From assembly GCA_030765055.1 (NCBI GenBank), contig JAUKNK010000058.1, positions 1 to 64,000 on the forward strand: 64,000 bases of DNA, read 5' to 3'. Numbering within the stretch: the stretch's first letter is position 1; every line of letters starts with the position of its first letter. Below the pieces are notes generated by a model, which saw only the letters and a program-made list of their open reading frames with translations, searched no databases and had not been told where the DNA came from. The DNA is from Mantis religiosa. Lineage: Eukaryota > Arthropoda > Insecta > Mantodea > Mantidae. This document shows positions 12,131 to 24,149 of this stretch, piece by piece. The position numbers and the translations under genes were made by a program.

Positions 12131-15100
12131 ACACACTGTGATGATAGTAAGGTTTCTATATTCATTGCAAGTCTAAATATTTGTAGTTCCCAGAGAAAGT
12201 TAATTAGTTCATTTAGAAGCGTGGTAACACATCCTTAATTATATGTAATTTGCTGTTATACATATTAATTATCAATGAAACCCAACCGAGCTTTAAGTCA
12301 TTAAATGATCATATGACATATGCTGAGACGCTTATTTTACGTTTTTAAATTTTAAAAATTTATTTAGAGTTGTTATGAAAGGACTAATTTGTATGGGAAT
12401 GAAAGCGTAAAATTAGGATATTCATGAGATGAGGCAATGTTAAGCAACATTTCTGTGTTGTTATCACAATTCTTTCTCTTCTCGTGTGAGATTTTGTGGC
12501 TATCAGTTTCTTCTGGTCAACAATTGTATCAACGTATTGTAAAGAAGAGTCAGGAGATCTCTGGTTTTCAGGTTTGGTTCAGAGTAGAAGTAAATACAAT
12601 TTTGGGGAATTCTAGTTTTGTAACAAATATTTTAATTGTATTATCTGGATTACATTTGACTTTAACTTTCTTTCCTAGTCAATCATTGCAGGTTACCTCC
12701 AGCATATCGATAAATTCTTAAATCCTTAATAAAAAGATTCCATTAACTACATAAAACTCCTTACTCCTGCACGTCTATTCATCACTAACAAGATTACAGA
12801 ACACATATCTCCTTATGAAGATTATTGATTTTCCTCTTCAATCCAACATTTTTCATCTTTTCACATCAAGCAAAATTATTGATTTACTTTTCCATAGCAA
12901 CTGTTCATCATATCATGGCCCACTAATATTCAGATCAGAATAAAAAACTCCCATTACAAATGTGAGTGAAATAAGATGTAATATTATTGTTAGTAGCAGC
13001 TGCAAGAATTGATTACGTAATGTGGTGATGTGCACCAGTAGGACGTTAGTTATTTGGTTACTATAGCAACATAGAAAGAATGGAGCAAGGGATTATCTGA
13101 ATTGGCGTTATTCTGCATCAGAACTCTACAGGAGGAAGATGTGTATTTGAGTCTCTCCGAGCAATGTGCGGAACCAATTTTGTGTATATGCATTTAAGAT
13201 GCATTAATTAGTGTAAGTGTAAGAGAAGAATCGTTCATCTATAGGTCAATCACCGTTTCTTAAAGGACAGCATTTCACGTCATTTAAATTTGTATCAGGG
13301 TTTGGTAAATTTTCAGAAGAATCAAATATTATATTTAGAAAAAAAGAAGCATTTGTTTATTCTAAATGCAGTAATAATTTTTCTGCTACTCCACGACCAT
13401 GGACAGAGATAAGATCTCTAACGCCAGGGATGTTGCCGAGGAACCTACAGGTTTACACTACAAGATCTTCACAAAGGTGACAAACAAATAATCGCGTCAT
13501 CCATCCCACATGATTTATAGCATTCCCATTGTACATGATCGCCACAATGCAGGGCTTCTAGAACGAAATCTTCGGTATTCTGTTTTGCATTATATTTCGT
13601 TGCAATGCTATTTGAAAATAAATGCAATAAACATTTACATTGTTACTGTTGATACAGTCATATGCTGTTTAGATGACTTTCCGTAAAATACTAGAAGTCA
13701 CAATATTAAACACATTAGCTAAAATATAATAAAAATAGAGTATTCATTATAATTTGTCTCAAGTCTACGTAAAAAGAGCAAACATATTTTAAAATACGTC
13801 ATGTCATTAGATATGTTCAGATACAACAAATCATCAGCTATTTCTTCTGATCTCCCTGACTAAGTAGTTATCAAAATAATTTTGGCATGTTTTCTCAAAC
13901 AGAAAGGAGTGTTGCATTTCCCAATTGCGTATTCAGCTTTGCTGTTCTTGTCTTTACTGCAGGATTCAAATCTTCTTTTCAATTACTAAGGTGCATTCGG
14001 CAACTCAACTGCTTTTGGTTGTTCAAGTTTATATATCTTTGGAAGCTCTTTCAGACCACTGGGAAGCTTTGATGCTGTTGATCTTCTCTGTAGCAGTTGT
14101 GACAGTAAAGCCAAGGACCAACACTTTCAAATATTCCGGTCTGGTGGAATATTTGTTTGTTTTACTACAAGGATAATGCTAGAATTCATACCTACAATAT
14201 TCAACATATGGTTAAAATTACCACGTAGCACACAATGCATGTACTATTTCAGAATTTATTATTTATTATTATTTTCTTGCCAACTTCAACAGTTGGTCCT
14301 ACGAAACATGAAAACCTGTCATCAAAACTACTGTTTTACCATTTTGGAACATATGAATCATTTGTAAGATGACCTCAGCTATACTTAGGAGATGTGTGAC
14401 CTCCAGCAATATTTACAAGATGCTTCCTTCAAAACTATGAGTTGCCATCAACCAGAAGGAAGCTCATGGGGACAACCCAGATGACTGAATGAGTAGCATG
14501 AACTACAATTTGCAAAACAAAGGAGTCATAAACTAACACTCATTGTGATTTTTAATAGCAAAACTCAAGTTCTGTTCAACAGAAATGCGGTATCTGATCA
14601 ATATCATACTTAGAATAAGGAATATCTGGACAGAGGGAAATATTGTCACAGCGCCTCTATGGAACATTTGTATCAGCTGTGAGAAAAAACCTCAGGATAA
14701 AGCTGCACCTAAAAGCTATCTCGATAATGCTACTATTCATCCCACTGTAGTGATGAACCCATTCGCCTACCCAGTGTGACAATTTTGTGTTGTTTCAACC
14801 AAGCAGCAAGGGCAAAATTATACACATGTACTCTACTCGCCTTCCTGAACGAATGTGAAAATGACTCTATGTAGTATCTATTAAGTGTGTAGTAAACAAA
14901 CCACTTGTGTGAGTTCGCTGTCAAAGTAACGAAAGCCTGGAATACAACGAATAATGAAACCGCATTAAAGTGCTGCTGAAAGGTGTGGCTACTTATGCTA
15001 ACTTGGGGCAAATAATGTTGGAAAGCAATTCATTTGAATTATTGTCAGACCTCAAGAGGACAATTATTTGACAGATTTACATAATAGTTTGCTATGTATC

Positions 15101-15344
15101 TACAACTACTACCTACATACAAATTAATATACAGTTTAACATGAACTAAATAATAATTCTACTACTAATAATGTGATGATAATAAACACCATCATACAAA
15201 CTGCTGAGACCAAAATCACCCATTCCGTGTACAATAAGAACTGCTTCCTTGAAACAAGACCAGTAGTACTCTGGTAACATACTCTGTTCATCTCCACTTC
15301 ATACCCTCATAAATCAAATTATTGGGTAGGAAACATGACAATGA
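12131..15344. other. no recognisable gene or repeat
   Basis: AT-rich DNA with only short open frames (for example 12437-12721, 13925-14176, 14585-14779) that show no domain, no clear splice context and no match to other parts of the window. Confidence 0.55.
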
Positions 15345-15348
15345 ATAT

Positions 15349-15591
15349 TGTCGCTCTGGCGGTAGACTCGCGAAGCCAAAGCCGAAGCCGAAGCCGAAGC
15401 CGGTGGAGATGCGGAAAACTTCAGAACCAATCGTTACCGGTAGCGACAGACAGTTGAATGTAGATTTGGAAAAATAAACAGTTTGAGGTTCTAGAAATTT
15501 TGTAATGTTGAAGTGTATTTCGAGGAGAATAAAGTGTAGTTTTTGTGTTTCGTAACCTCGTTTTATTATTTCACGAACCCACAAAGTCACA
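15349..15591 (+). mobile_element. solo LTR, short family, with ATAT target duplication
   Basis: A 243-bp LTR runs from TGTCGCTCTGG to CACAAAGTCACA, flanked on both sides by ATAT (15345-15348 and 15592-15595). It has no internal region, so it is a solo LTR left by LTR-LTR recombination. It contains an (AAGCCG)n run near 15376-15400 and an AATAAA-type signal near 15472. A second copy lies inverted at 57709-57947. Its last ~22 bp match the end of the larger Gypsy LTRs here. Confidence 0.9.
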
Positions 15592-15635
15592 ATATTTAAC
15601 ACATTATTGTGTGCTTCTTCTGCCATGAATCAAAC

Positions 15636-15641
15636 TTTATT
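15636..15641 (-). terminator. polyadenylation signal of the zinc-finger gene
   Basis: On the minus strand AATAAA lies about 53 bp past the last in-frame stop at 15694. It is the first such hexamer after the finger array and precedes the solo LTR. Confidence 0.55.
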
Positions 15642-15693
15642 TTCAAAAGTGACAAACGATAAAGCTCTTATCACAAACTTTACATTGGTGTGC

Positions 15694-16122
15694 CTACTTA
15701 CATTCATGAACCAAATTATGTGTTTTCAAGGTTGACAATCGAGTAAAGCTCTTATCACAAACTTTACATAGATGTGACTTCTTGCCTTCATGAATTAAAT
15801 TATGTTTATTCAAACTTGACAATCGAGTAAAGCTCTTATCACAAACTTTACATTGGTGTGGCTTTGTACTTTCATGAACGAAAGTATGTATTTTCAAAGT
15901 TGACAACAGAGTAAAGCTCTTATCACAAACTTTACATATATGTGGTTTCTTACCTTCATGAACTAAAGTATGTGTTTTCAAACTTGACAACTGAGTAAAG
16001 CTCTTATCACAAACTTTACATTTATGTGGCTTTATACTTTCATGAACTAAAGTATGTGTTTTCAAATTTGACAACTGAGTAAAGCTCTTATCACAAACTT
16101 TACATTTATGTGGCTTTACACT
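15694..16122 (-). pseudogene. five further C2H2 fingers downstream of the in-frame stop
   Basis: The zinc-finger frame continues past the TGA at 16123-16125 without any shift. It encodes five complete fingers of the form CKVCDKSFT-x5-L-x2-H-x3-H, joined by short HE(G/S)xKPH linkers, and ends at 15694. With the four fingers upstream the array would have nine. Helix positions are nearly uniform (Q, R or L at -1; S, N or T at 3; T, I or K at 6), so the fingers arose by recent tandem duplication of an 84-bp unit. Whether this part is ever translated depends on readthrough, alternative splicing, or the stop being an allele or error. Confidence 0.75.
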
Positions 16123-16768
16123 TCATTGAACTAAAGTATGTGTTTTCAAATTTGACAACCGAGTAAACCTCTTATCACAAACTTTACATTTATGTGGCTT
16201 TATACCTTCATGAACTAAAGGATGTGTTTTCAAACTTGACAACTCAGTAAAGCTCTTATCACAAACTTTACATTTATGTGGCTTTATACTTCCCTGAACT
16301 AAAGTATGTTTTTTCAAATTTGACAACCGAGTAAACCTCTTATCACAAACTTTACATTGGTGTAGGTTCTTGCCTTCATGAACTAAAATATGTCTTTTGA
16401 AACTTAAAAGTTGGGCAAACCTCTTATCACAAACATGACACTGATGTGGTTTCTCACCGGCATTAATAATGGTATGCATTTTCAAATTCAATACAGATGT
16501 AGAGCTGTTCTCACTCGTGCTACACTGTTGTGTTGTTTTGCTCCTATCACTTAAATGACTGTGTTCTAAGTATAAAGGTTCTATATAAGTGTCTACCCCA
16601 TCACTACATTTATCATATTGATCAGAATGTATGTATTCCTTTGCAGTTAGTACATCACATGTAACATCATATTTTTGATAATCATACTTTAAGTTTCTTG
16701 ATGGTACTTCAGCACAGAACAATGGAGAATTGTCAAGAGTCGCGACAGGAACTGTTTCTGGATATAAT
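16123..16768 (-). CDS. C2H2 zinc-finger protein, exon 3 (to premature stop)
   Basis: Last exon of a probable nuclear DNA-binding transcription regulator. The acceptor is TAACATTTCAG ending at 16769; the exon begins with the base that completes the codon left in phase 2 by exon 2. About 75 residues without domains lead to four finger units. A first, ruined finger lacks its cysteines (SENSSTSVLNLKMH). Finger 1 is complete (CHVC...H...H). Fingers 2 and 4 have Q in place of the last histidine (KKHTLVQ, KTHTLVQ); finger 3 is complete. Translation stops at TGA 16123-16125, where related linkers have HE. Five good fingers follow in the same frame, so this copy is either truncated or becoming a pseudogene. 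Confidence 0.75.
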
Positions 16769-17039
16769 CTGAAATGTTACAGAACTTAGTATCATTTAGT
16801 ATCATTTTTAAATTGTAAGACATATGAAACTCAGAGATAAATGGAAAGAAGCTACAAATAATGAATCTACCTACAATTATTTTAATTAATCTGAAAGTGT
16901 ACAGCCCAGTACTGCAACCTTTGTTCTCCTCCAGAGTGCGGTGAAGAAACAGCAAGTAAACAACTCCATTGTCCGTTAATGCCCACAGCAAAGTAATCAA
17001 CTATACCATTCAAAGATTTGATTATTCTATTACAGCAAT

Positions 17040-17210
17040 GATACTTCTAGTGTCATGCAAAGCAAAGGCAAAGGCACAGCAAATCAAAGGAAAGTTAAAG
17101 ATAAGTTAATTGAAAGGAATAACTCTAAAGTGAAATACAGCCTTTGAAAGGGCGCTAATGACCATCGAGTTGAGCGCCTCTAAATTTTAATCATCATCAT
17201 CATCTTCAAG
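17040..17210 (+). repeat. LINE-like 3' tail with (ATC)n, in intron 2
   Basis: GAAAGGGCGCTAATGACC, then CGTTGAGCGCC-like and AAATTTTAATCATCATCATC. A short GC motif next to an ATC microsatellite is typical of RTE-type LINE or derived SINE 3' ends. It lies wholly inside the zinc-finger gene intron. Confidence 0.45.
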
Positions 17211-17374
17211 TGTCACAAAACACTGCACTCATTTGTCTTTGCTGTCACCTATCAATAGCGAGAGAACGAAGCTTTGAATACTGGTTATCCTGAACAAGTG
17301 GAACTGAGAAGTCGTCATACATTCTTGTTCCTTTGAGGAAGAAACAAAGATATGAAAGAAGAGAATTTGAACAG

Positions 17375-17690
17375 ACTAAGTCAGACTGAAAAATTCAATG
17401 TCATAGCCAGGATTTGAACACGGATCTCCCAGTCTGCATCAGTTGCTGTAACTATTGAGCTATGAAATTAATGCCATTATGACATTAGTTCTCCAATTGA
17501 CTTGCATTATCCCGGTAAACAACTAGGAAATTCTCATATACATATCAGACATCTCCTTAATGGCAACTTATGACACGTAAGAACTTAAGTCCGGGCTCTA
17601 TAGTTAACCACTATTATTTATCAGACTGAACCTATCCAGAATTTGGCCTACACACGGCTGGTGTGACAGAACAATGTAACTAACATTTAG
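17375..17690 (-). mobile_element. tRNA-related repeat, decayed copy, in intron 2
   Basis: Read on the minus strand it has a weak pol III B box (GTTCAAATCC) and A-box-like TAGCTCAATAG. The downstream body matches the element at 53236-53545, including GACATTAGTTCTCC, the word ACAACTAGG, and a CGGCTGGTGTGA end. The left inverted end is poorly kept. Confidence 0.6.
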
Positions 17691-17699
17691 ATCTAATAG

Positions 17700-18842
17700 T
17701 AGCATAGCATCCACTCTGCCATCTAATGTAATTTTCTATCTGCCTCCCATTGTTGACCCAGCATTTTATCATTGTCAATCTTCCTTTTCTTAACTACTTC
17801 TTTTTAACTTGCCAAAACAACTTTCAGATATTTTTATTTCCTCCTGCAACAATTCTTAAAGCTATTAACTTGACTGAAATCTTTTGATATTTCTCCTCCC
17901 ATAGCACTAGTTCTCTACTCTTGTCAAGCAATGAACCGTACTTTCTGTTTCTCTACATAATCCACATATTCCTATTGTGCTTCTTAATTACATTGATCCC
18001 ATTCTTATCCACGACATTCCTTCCCCGTCCTGTCTATTGCAGAGTTTTACATATTCCCTTTTAGATCACAATAAAATTAATAGATTTTTCTATTTTCTAG
18101 ACTTCCCCATATCTGTCTTTCTATATCCTCCATTGTGGTTATAATTATTTTCCATAAAATGTCTTCTTTTCTATATTCCATTTATCCTGAATTCATATTT
18201 CTTCCATAGCTCTTTTTACTACTGACCTCTATCTATTCCTGTTCCCTACCTTCTTTTGTCAACTTATATACACGTCTAGGATGTGCAGAATCAACATACA
18301 AGAAGCAAACACATGTATAAATAAAATCATGGATTGACAATGTACACCAGTTCTCCAAAGATGTTGAAACTATCTTGAAGTGTAAAAAATTTGCATAATG
18401 AAAAACAAATGTGACCAGAAATTTTAAACACACCTTCCTCCATGTAGCAGAAACAGCAAGTAACATATAAAACAATCAAAGATAGGAACAACAACACAAA
18501 AATTGCATAATGTATGCTACAAAACATGTTCTTATATAACATTACTGCTAGTATGATATTGTAGTACTTTATCGACCAAAATACCTGAAAATAAGTGAAC
18601 ATTTACAGAACAGTTTTTAAGGTATATAGTTTCGTATATACATTATTACAAATATAATTTGTTATATTTTGTAGACCAAAACATGTTCAGTATGGGAATT
18701 TCCTTTGTCCCATATGATTTTGCTTAAAGCATGTTCTACAGTATATCTATTTGTATTAGTTCAAGAGCTCGATAACACATGTACTGAAACATAAATGCTG
18801 GAGTAAACATAAGGGTTATAATTGAAAAGAGTCAGGACTTAC
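17700..18842. other. intron 2 remainder, no gene seen
   Basis: AT- and pyrimidine-rich intron DNA between the tRNA-related repeat and exon 2. Short frames on the minus strand (18233-18602) show only hydrophobic low-complexity residues and no domain. Confidence 0.5.
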
Positions 18843-18874
18843 CTTGAACATTTTATCGGAGGAAGGACCACATC
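18843..18874 (-). CDS. C2H2 zinc-finger protein, exon 2 (32-bp micro-exon)
   Basis: A 32-bp exon encoding DVVLPPIKCS plus two bases of the next codon. The acceptor reads TATTTTACAG and the donor CAAG|GTAAGT. It joins exon 1 in phase 0 and exon 3 in phase 2, keeping one open frame across all three. A short V-L-P-x-I-K-C segment before the fingers is a common layout in insect zinc-finger families of this kind. It is too short to be found as an open frame on its own. Confidence 0.7.
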
Positions 18875-19657
18875 CTGTAAAATAATAATTCAAATGTATA
18901 GCTTTCATATAAATATCTACATAGTGTTAAATGTCCTGCTAAGATATTTACAAGATATGTAGAGACAATATTTGATATTTGATTTTGCAATAATGAGTAC
19001 GAAAACCAAGTGGAGAAAGTATTTGTTTGGTTTAGAGAACACAGAGCTAGAAACAGAAATGTTTAATAAATCAGAATATATGATTAAAGTGGTCAAGCAC
19101 TTACAAATATTAAGACAGGAACACAGACAGGAAAGAAAGGTTAACACGTTAGATTCATTTATACCAATAACACATTTGGTCATGACATCAGTGAAGTAGC
19201 TAGTAGATTCCTCACTACAACCTGTACCTAGATTAATGATGATAATAATAAAGCAGTAAATGCAAATTGCTTTTAGTATACAGGTCTTCTCAAAAACGCA
19301 ATCATATATGAACATACTTAAACATAGGTACTGTACTGTATTTAAAATGTAAAAACCTGGAAGAGTGCCAATTGCCATTCTTTTTGTATACATACTTGTA
19401 TGAAAAGATATCCAAGATATCTATAAGATTATGGTTCATACTCCAGGAGCTTACAGCTATGAGAGTCAGCTGATATGTCCTGGGCATATGTTTAAAGGTT
19501 TATGACTGAGTCGACTGTTGTCTTTGAATCAGTGACTTCAGTTTACTCTTTATTTAAGCACAAAAGATTATAATATTCTGCAATAGTACACAATGTATTG
19601 GTGACATTATTACAAAACTATGCTCAGTCTAACTCAGCAGGTTTCTACATGACTCAC

Positions 19658-20086
19658 CTTAGTATTACCACCATTTGATGAAGTTTCTGTTTCCAGCCAC
19701 CAAGGTTCTTCTTTAATTTCTATTTTAGTATCAATTTCGTGAATACTGTTGTATTTCTTATCAATCATTGCAGGATGCTCTAGAAGAATTTCTCCCTCAT
19801 TCTGTGAACCAAGGTCTGAAAACAGAGTCTGTTGTTCAATTTCTGATTTCCCATTTTTGTCGCAGTTGTTGCTCCATGTAGCAGTTTCGCTCTTAATCTG
19901 CTTGACAAGATCTTTGATAAAAGGAGTCTCTGATTTAATTTCTGTTTTGACGGTTATCTCAAAATCAGTGACATCATCAATGTTTGTGTTTGCTGTAACA
20001 ACGTTGTGAAAGAACTCTCTCTCGTTCTGTGAGGCTGTGTCATCTTCAAGGGGAGTCTCTTCTTTGATTTCTATTTTCTCATCCAT
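19658..20086 (-). CDS. C2H2 zinc-finger protein, exon 1 (acidic N-terminus)
   Basis: 143 codons from ATG 20086 to the donor AAG|GTGAGT at 19657. The protein begins MDEKIEIKEETPLEDD and holds several spaced acidic blocks with IKxE cores (EIKEE, EIKSE, QIKSE, EIKEE). Those lysines fit the psi-K-x-E consensus for SUMO attachment, which is inference only. No finger or other domain is in this part. The exon ends exactly on a codon boundary. Intron 1 is 783 bp and intron 2 is 2074 bp. The first ATG in the open frame was chosen as the start; an upstream untranslated exon is possible because an acceptor-like AAATAACAG lies just before it. Confidence 0.75.
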
Positions 20087-20745
20087 TTCAAACAGCTGTC
20101 GAATTGGATGTTGCTGTTATTTCCAGAAAGGAATCTGTGAAGGAAAAATCATATTTCATATACCAAAAACTATAAATAAATTTAGCCATCAGCTTCATGA
20201 ATCTATGAATAAGTGTTCAAACCACACTAAATACCACTGTTCTCTTATCATACAAACAACTTCTTGAAAACTTGAACCAGACTTAAGAAACTCAAAGACA
20301 TGTGAAGATCTCAAACTACTGACAGTTGTCTGTTTATGTCAATGCTATTATCACTCTAGCTAGGTTACTGAGATACTGTACCAACATTAAACCTCCTAAT
20401 TTGTTTAAAATGTCATGGCAAAATATCAAAGCAATCTCAGGTTTCCATATAACTAAAACAAATTGCTATGTGACAGTTACTAATATCATAGTTACTTTTT
20501 ATTCTGTTACTGTAGTTCTAAGGTTTGCTGTGATATTTAAATTAAGCAAGAAGGTTTAGTACTACATGGCATAACAGTTCTAGTAATAAAACATCCACGG
20601 AGGGCAACAAATCTTACATTTTGGTAAGCAGTGTCATACACCTTTTTAATTTAACACAACAAGAACCAAGGATACAAGCCAAGACTGAAACAATTTTCCT
20701 TAAGATTAAACAAGTGATGTATTGTTATTTATTAACTCAATGGTA

Positions 20746-22519
20746 CGAAGGCATATCAAATATAAATGGGAAGTTTGATGTAGCACTATCGTTGGTAATA
20801 ATTTTGAGGAGAAACTTTGTCAGTATGTTGGAAGGGAGGGGGGGTTATCTACAGAGAGGGTACTGTGTGTGCACGCACTGAGGAGAATGGGGCTGGGCCA
20901 TGACTGAGTAAGAGCTGCACATGTCTGTTACACAACACATCATCCTCAGTTTTCTTGCAAAAAAGGGCACCAAGCCTTTGGAAAGTTTTAGACAGCTCTG
21001 CGCACAGTTTGGGGAAGAAATAATTTGGAAGACTGGGGTGTATGAGTGGGCTAAATATTTTGTGGTGGGAAGAGAAGTTGTAGAAAATGAACCTCATAGG
21101 AGCAGATCAGGGACAAGCATTACTGCAGATAACATTGTTCCTATTTGTGACATTATTGAAGAAGATCGATGCATAAAGGAATCCGAAATTGGTTCTTTTT
21201 TTTCACAAGGACAAGTTATGGAAGTATTTAATCACCCGAGATGAACTCCATTATAGAAAACTGTCTGCCAGATACGTGATTTGTGATCAAACATGGTGCA
21301 TCATGACACAAGGCAAACATGGAGTGACAGCGAGGAGACTAAGCAAGTCCGGTCAAGTTCAGAACATGCCCATCTGCTGGAAAGGTGCTAGTATCTGTTT
21401 GGATTCAGCAAAAGCTGCATATTGCAACAAGCGATGCTGACAGCCAATCCGAAACGTCACTCTTCTCCATGAAAATGCAAGGCCACATACTGCATTGGAA
21501 ACCTCTGGAACACCCTCCTTACAGTCCTGCGACTAGCATTTGTTTGGACCACTCAAAAAAGACCTAGGAGGACAGCGGTTTGATGATGACACAAGTGTAC
21601 AAGAGTTCGTACTGGCAACTGGCTCTGTAGCAGACCAGCAGAAGAGACGAGTCGTCCAGGTTTACATGGACGGTGTGTTTGCTGCCCAGGACCTAGCCGC
21701 TTTGTGCGGCCTTATCTGGGCAGTATAATAGAATTGTTTTGTGTTTTAGGCGAGTGTCTTGGGCAGTGCTATACCTAGCCTTAATGAGCACCATTGCCCC
21801 ATGAGAGGTGTGCGCCCAGTGCTGGCTGCACTCTTCCGCTTGCCTGGGAGGCATCCGAGTACAGTCCGCTTGACAGGTTAGAGGGAAAGGAACTAATGTT
21901 CAGGTATCCGACTTACCAAGTGGAGCCGGAGGAAAGTGGCCCTGTTTAGTTCTGGTTACCCAAAGCATCTTTGGGCAACCAGTAACTTGGTCGGCGGCGA
22001 GGAACCCTGTGGTTGTAACAACCAAGGGTGTTCACCAGGTTATTAGGATGGGAGTCTAGCATACTGTAGATGGTGCGGGATCTCTCATGTCCACAATGTA
22101 CGGGTCTCCGGAGTAGGTGTGTAGGATGTGGGACGGGAATCTACGTCTGGTATCATAGATCATTCGCAGTGACCTGTTCTGGACGTACTGTAATCTGCGG
22201 ATAGTGGTCGGAGCCGCTGATCCCAGGACTTCGCAGCCATACAGAATCAGGGGTATAATGGCCCGATACAGGCGCAGCTTGAGGTGCTTTGGCAAGGTGA
22301 CTTTAGTACAGAATACAACTGCCTGAGTGCTGCACGCCCTACTCTATATGCGTCCTTCTTCTTTCTATAAGTATGGCATCAAAAACCTGCCAATCCAATG
22401 GAGAGAATCTGTATCGAAGGCAGAACACTATGTATAAAAGTAATCTGTATATGAGCATTTTTGTTTGTTGATACAATAAATTTAAAAAATTATTCCCATT
22501 TATATTTGATCCACTCTTG
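20746..22519 (+). mobile_element. mariner element, decayed, with a LINE inserted
   Basis: Terminal inverted repeats of about 28 bp sit inside TA dinucleotides (left 20744-20745, right 22520-22521) and share ATCAAATATAAATGGGAA. Within lies a broken transposase. An N-terminal part (KPLESFRQL, EWAKYFVVGRE) is open from 20921. A shift near 21190 leads to HKDKLWKYL, then RKLSARYV and DQTWC. A later piece reads LLHENARPHTA, where the second catalytic aspartate should be, but has E. The segment ending FGPLKKDLGG runs on to about 21640. The C-terminus YGIKNLPIQWRES resumes at about 22365 after an insertion. Several internal deletions remove parts of the catalytic domain. Confidence 0.85.
21643..22350 (-). 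mobile_element. Jockey-like LINE 3' fragment inserted in the mariner
   Basis: Minus-strand coding at 22056-22295 (LYRAIIPLILYGCEV, TTIRRLQYVQNRSLRMIYD) matches the C-terminal part of the LINE at 32490-33700. The non-coding part to its left matches the same LINE's 3' end, including CCTAGCCGCTT and TTATCTGGG(C/T)AGT. The copy is truncated at its 5' end near 22345. Insertion between two halves of the mariner C-terminus dates it after the mariner. Confidence 0.8.
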
Positions 22520-23929
22520 TACTAAGTTGAGATTTAGTTAGTGATATTGTCAGACTAAGTTGGGTGACTGAATGACAATGTAAAGTGTAAGAAACTCACA
22601 TTGTCACTAGAATTTTTATCCAAATGTTGACTTACAATCACTTTTACAGTTTGCAAATCCACAGAATGAGCACATTAATCAAATGTTCCATTATATCTCA
22701 CAAATTTGTGCTGACGGAACTTCTACACATTCATTACTGACAGACCAATACCCAATACTAACAACTCAGCTGCTCCAGCCAACTGATTCTTAACAACTCT
22801 GATACTTACTGGTACAATCATAACTAGCAACTCAACTGAACCTGACTTTACACCGCGTTTACAACCTTCCATTCACAAATTAAGTGTTCCAGAAACTAAA
22901 ATTACAAGAGCCTAAGTAAAATTATATCGATCTTAGGAAATCAAATGGTCTCATAACAATACATAAAGATAAAGCCTACTTTATCATTAGTGACTGTCCT
23001 CAAATATTGCATTTTACCTTCTTCCATGACAAGTATTAAGATAGCGGAATGTGTTGACTAGCGTTTGTCATCACCAGGGATGTAAACATTCTAACAATGT
23101 CTCTTTGCTCAGGAGATGAAACGAAAATGATCCTGAGAGACTTGAACCTTTAATTGTGGTACCGGATCTCACTTTTTAAGGAAGGCCTACACTTTTCAGC
23201 TTTCATAACTAAAATTTCATATATAAATACAGAAAACCTTTGCCTAATAATGAAAAAATGCATTTTGCTTATCTCATAAATAGATGGTTACATAAGAAGG
23301 TAGAGGAGCGATGCATACATATTCACAATTTAAGTTATGTTATCGCAATAATTTACCTAACAATGTACCAAATTACATAAGAAGAGCTAAAATTGTCCAT
23401 TTCTATAGCTACAGATTTTGTAAAAGTAGATTAGTGCTAAAATATGACATAATGGCTTATGTCTGTACCAAGACTCAAGTAAATGAAAACTTTGATGAAT
23501 TTCTGAAACTAGATATTATTATATTACTATCATCATCATTAGTATTAAAACAGAGAGTTTATGCAGTTTATCTCCGATTGTTTGATAAAGTCATGGCCAA
23601 TTTTTGCTATGAAAAATAGGGAAGGCTCAGAGGCATTCCGGGGAGAATTAGGCAGCAAACGGAAATGGCATGTTTATCTTTTGTTGAGAAGAGAACACGT
23701 GGGCACATGTGGGTAAGTTTCTCACAACGAGGAGAGTGGTATAGCAATCGCTTGGCAGTAATTATCTCAACAATGTGAACATTGTCTTTGTACATCTATT
23801 TTAATTTGAGAACGACCTATCTTTTAACCTGTGAAGCCTACCTGCCTGGACCCACTACACAGAAATACTGGAGAGCAAGAGAGCAAATGGCTTCATTGCC
23901 AAAGCCTAGCATTTGAAAACAACAACAAT
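22520..23929. other. no recognisable gene
   Basis: AT-rich DNA with short frames (23311-23619 plus, 23607-23795 minus) lacking domains. Nothing matches other repeats in the window. Confidence 0.5.
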
Positions 23930-24135
23930 TTGAGAAGGACTTGCTCTCCACTATGCAGTGGAGCTACCCATCATTAGTAGAGTTTTATTGCAACAAGATA
24001 ATGCAACACCCCATTATGGCACAAATAACCATTGAAAAAGTTCAGGAATTGGGAGGAATCAAACTGTTACCATACCCAGCATACAGCTTAGATCTCACAA
24101 CATCAGATTATCATCTCTTTTGATCCATGGATCAT
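23930..24135 (+). pseudogene. mariner transposase scrap (catalytic region)
   Basis: Reading across frames gives LQQDNATPHYGT (second catalytic aspartate region) and, 30-40 codons on, an SLDLTTSDYHLF-like segment equivalent to the SPDLxPxDYHLF motif with the third aspartate. Only ~200 bp survive. It abuts the broken end of Gypsy copy D. Confidence 0.65.
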
Positions 24136-24149
24136 TTGAAGCAATGGAT

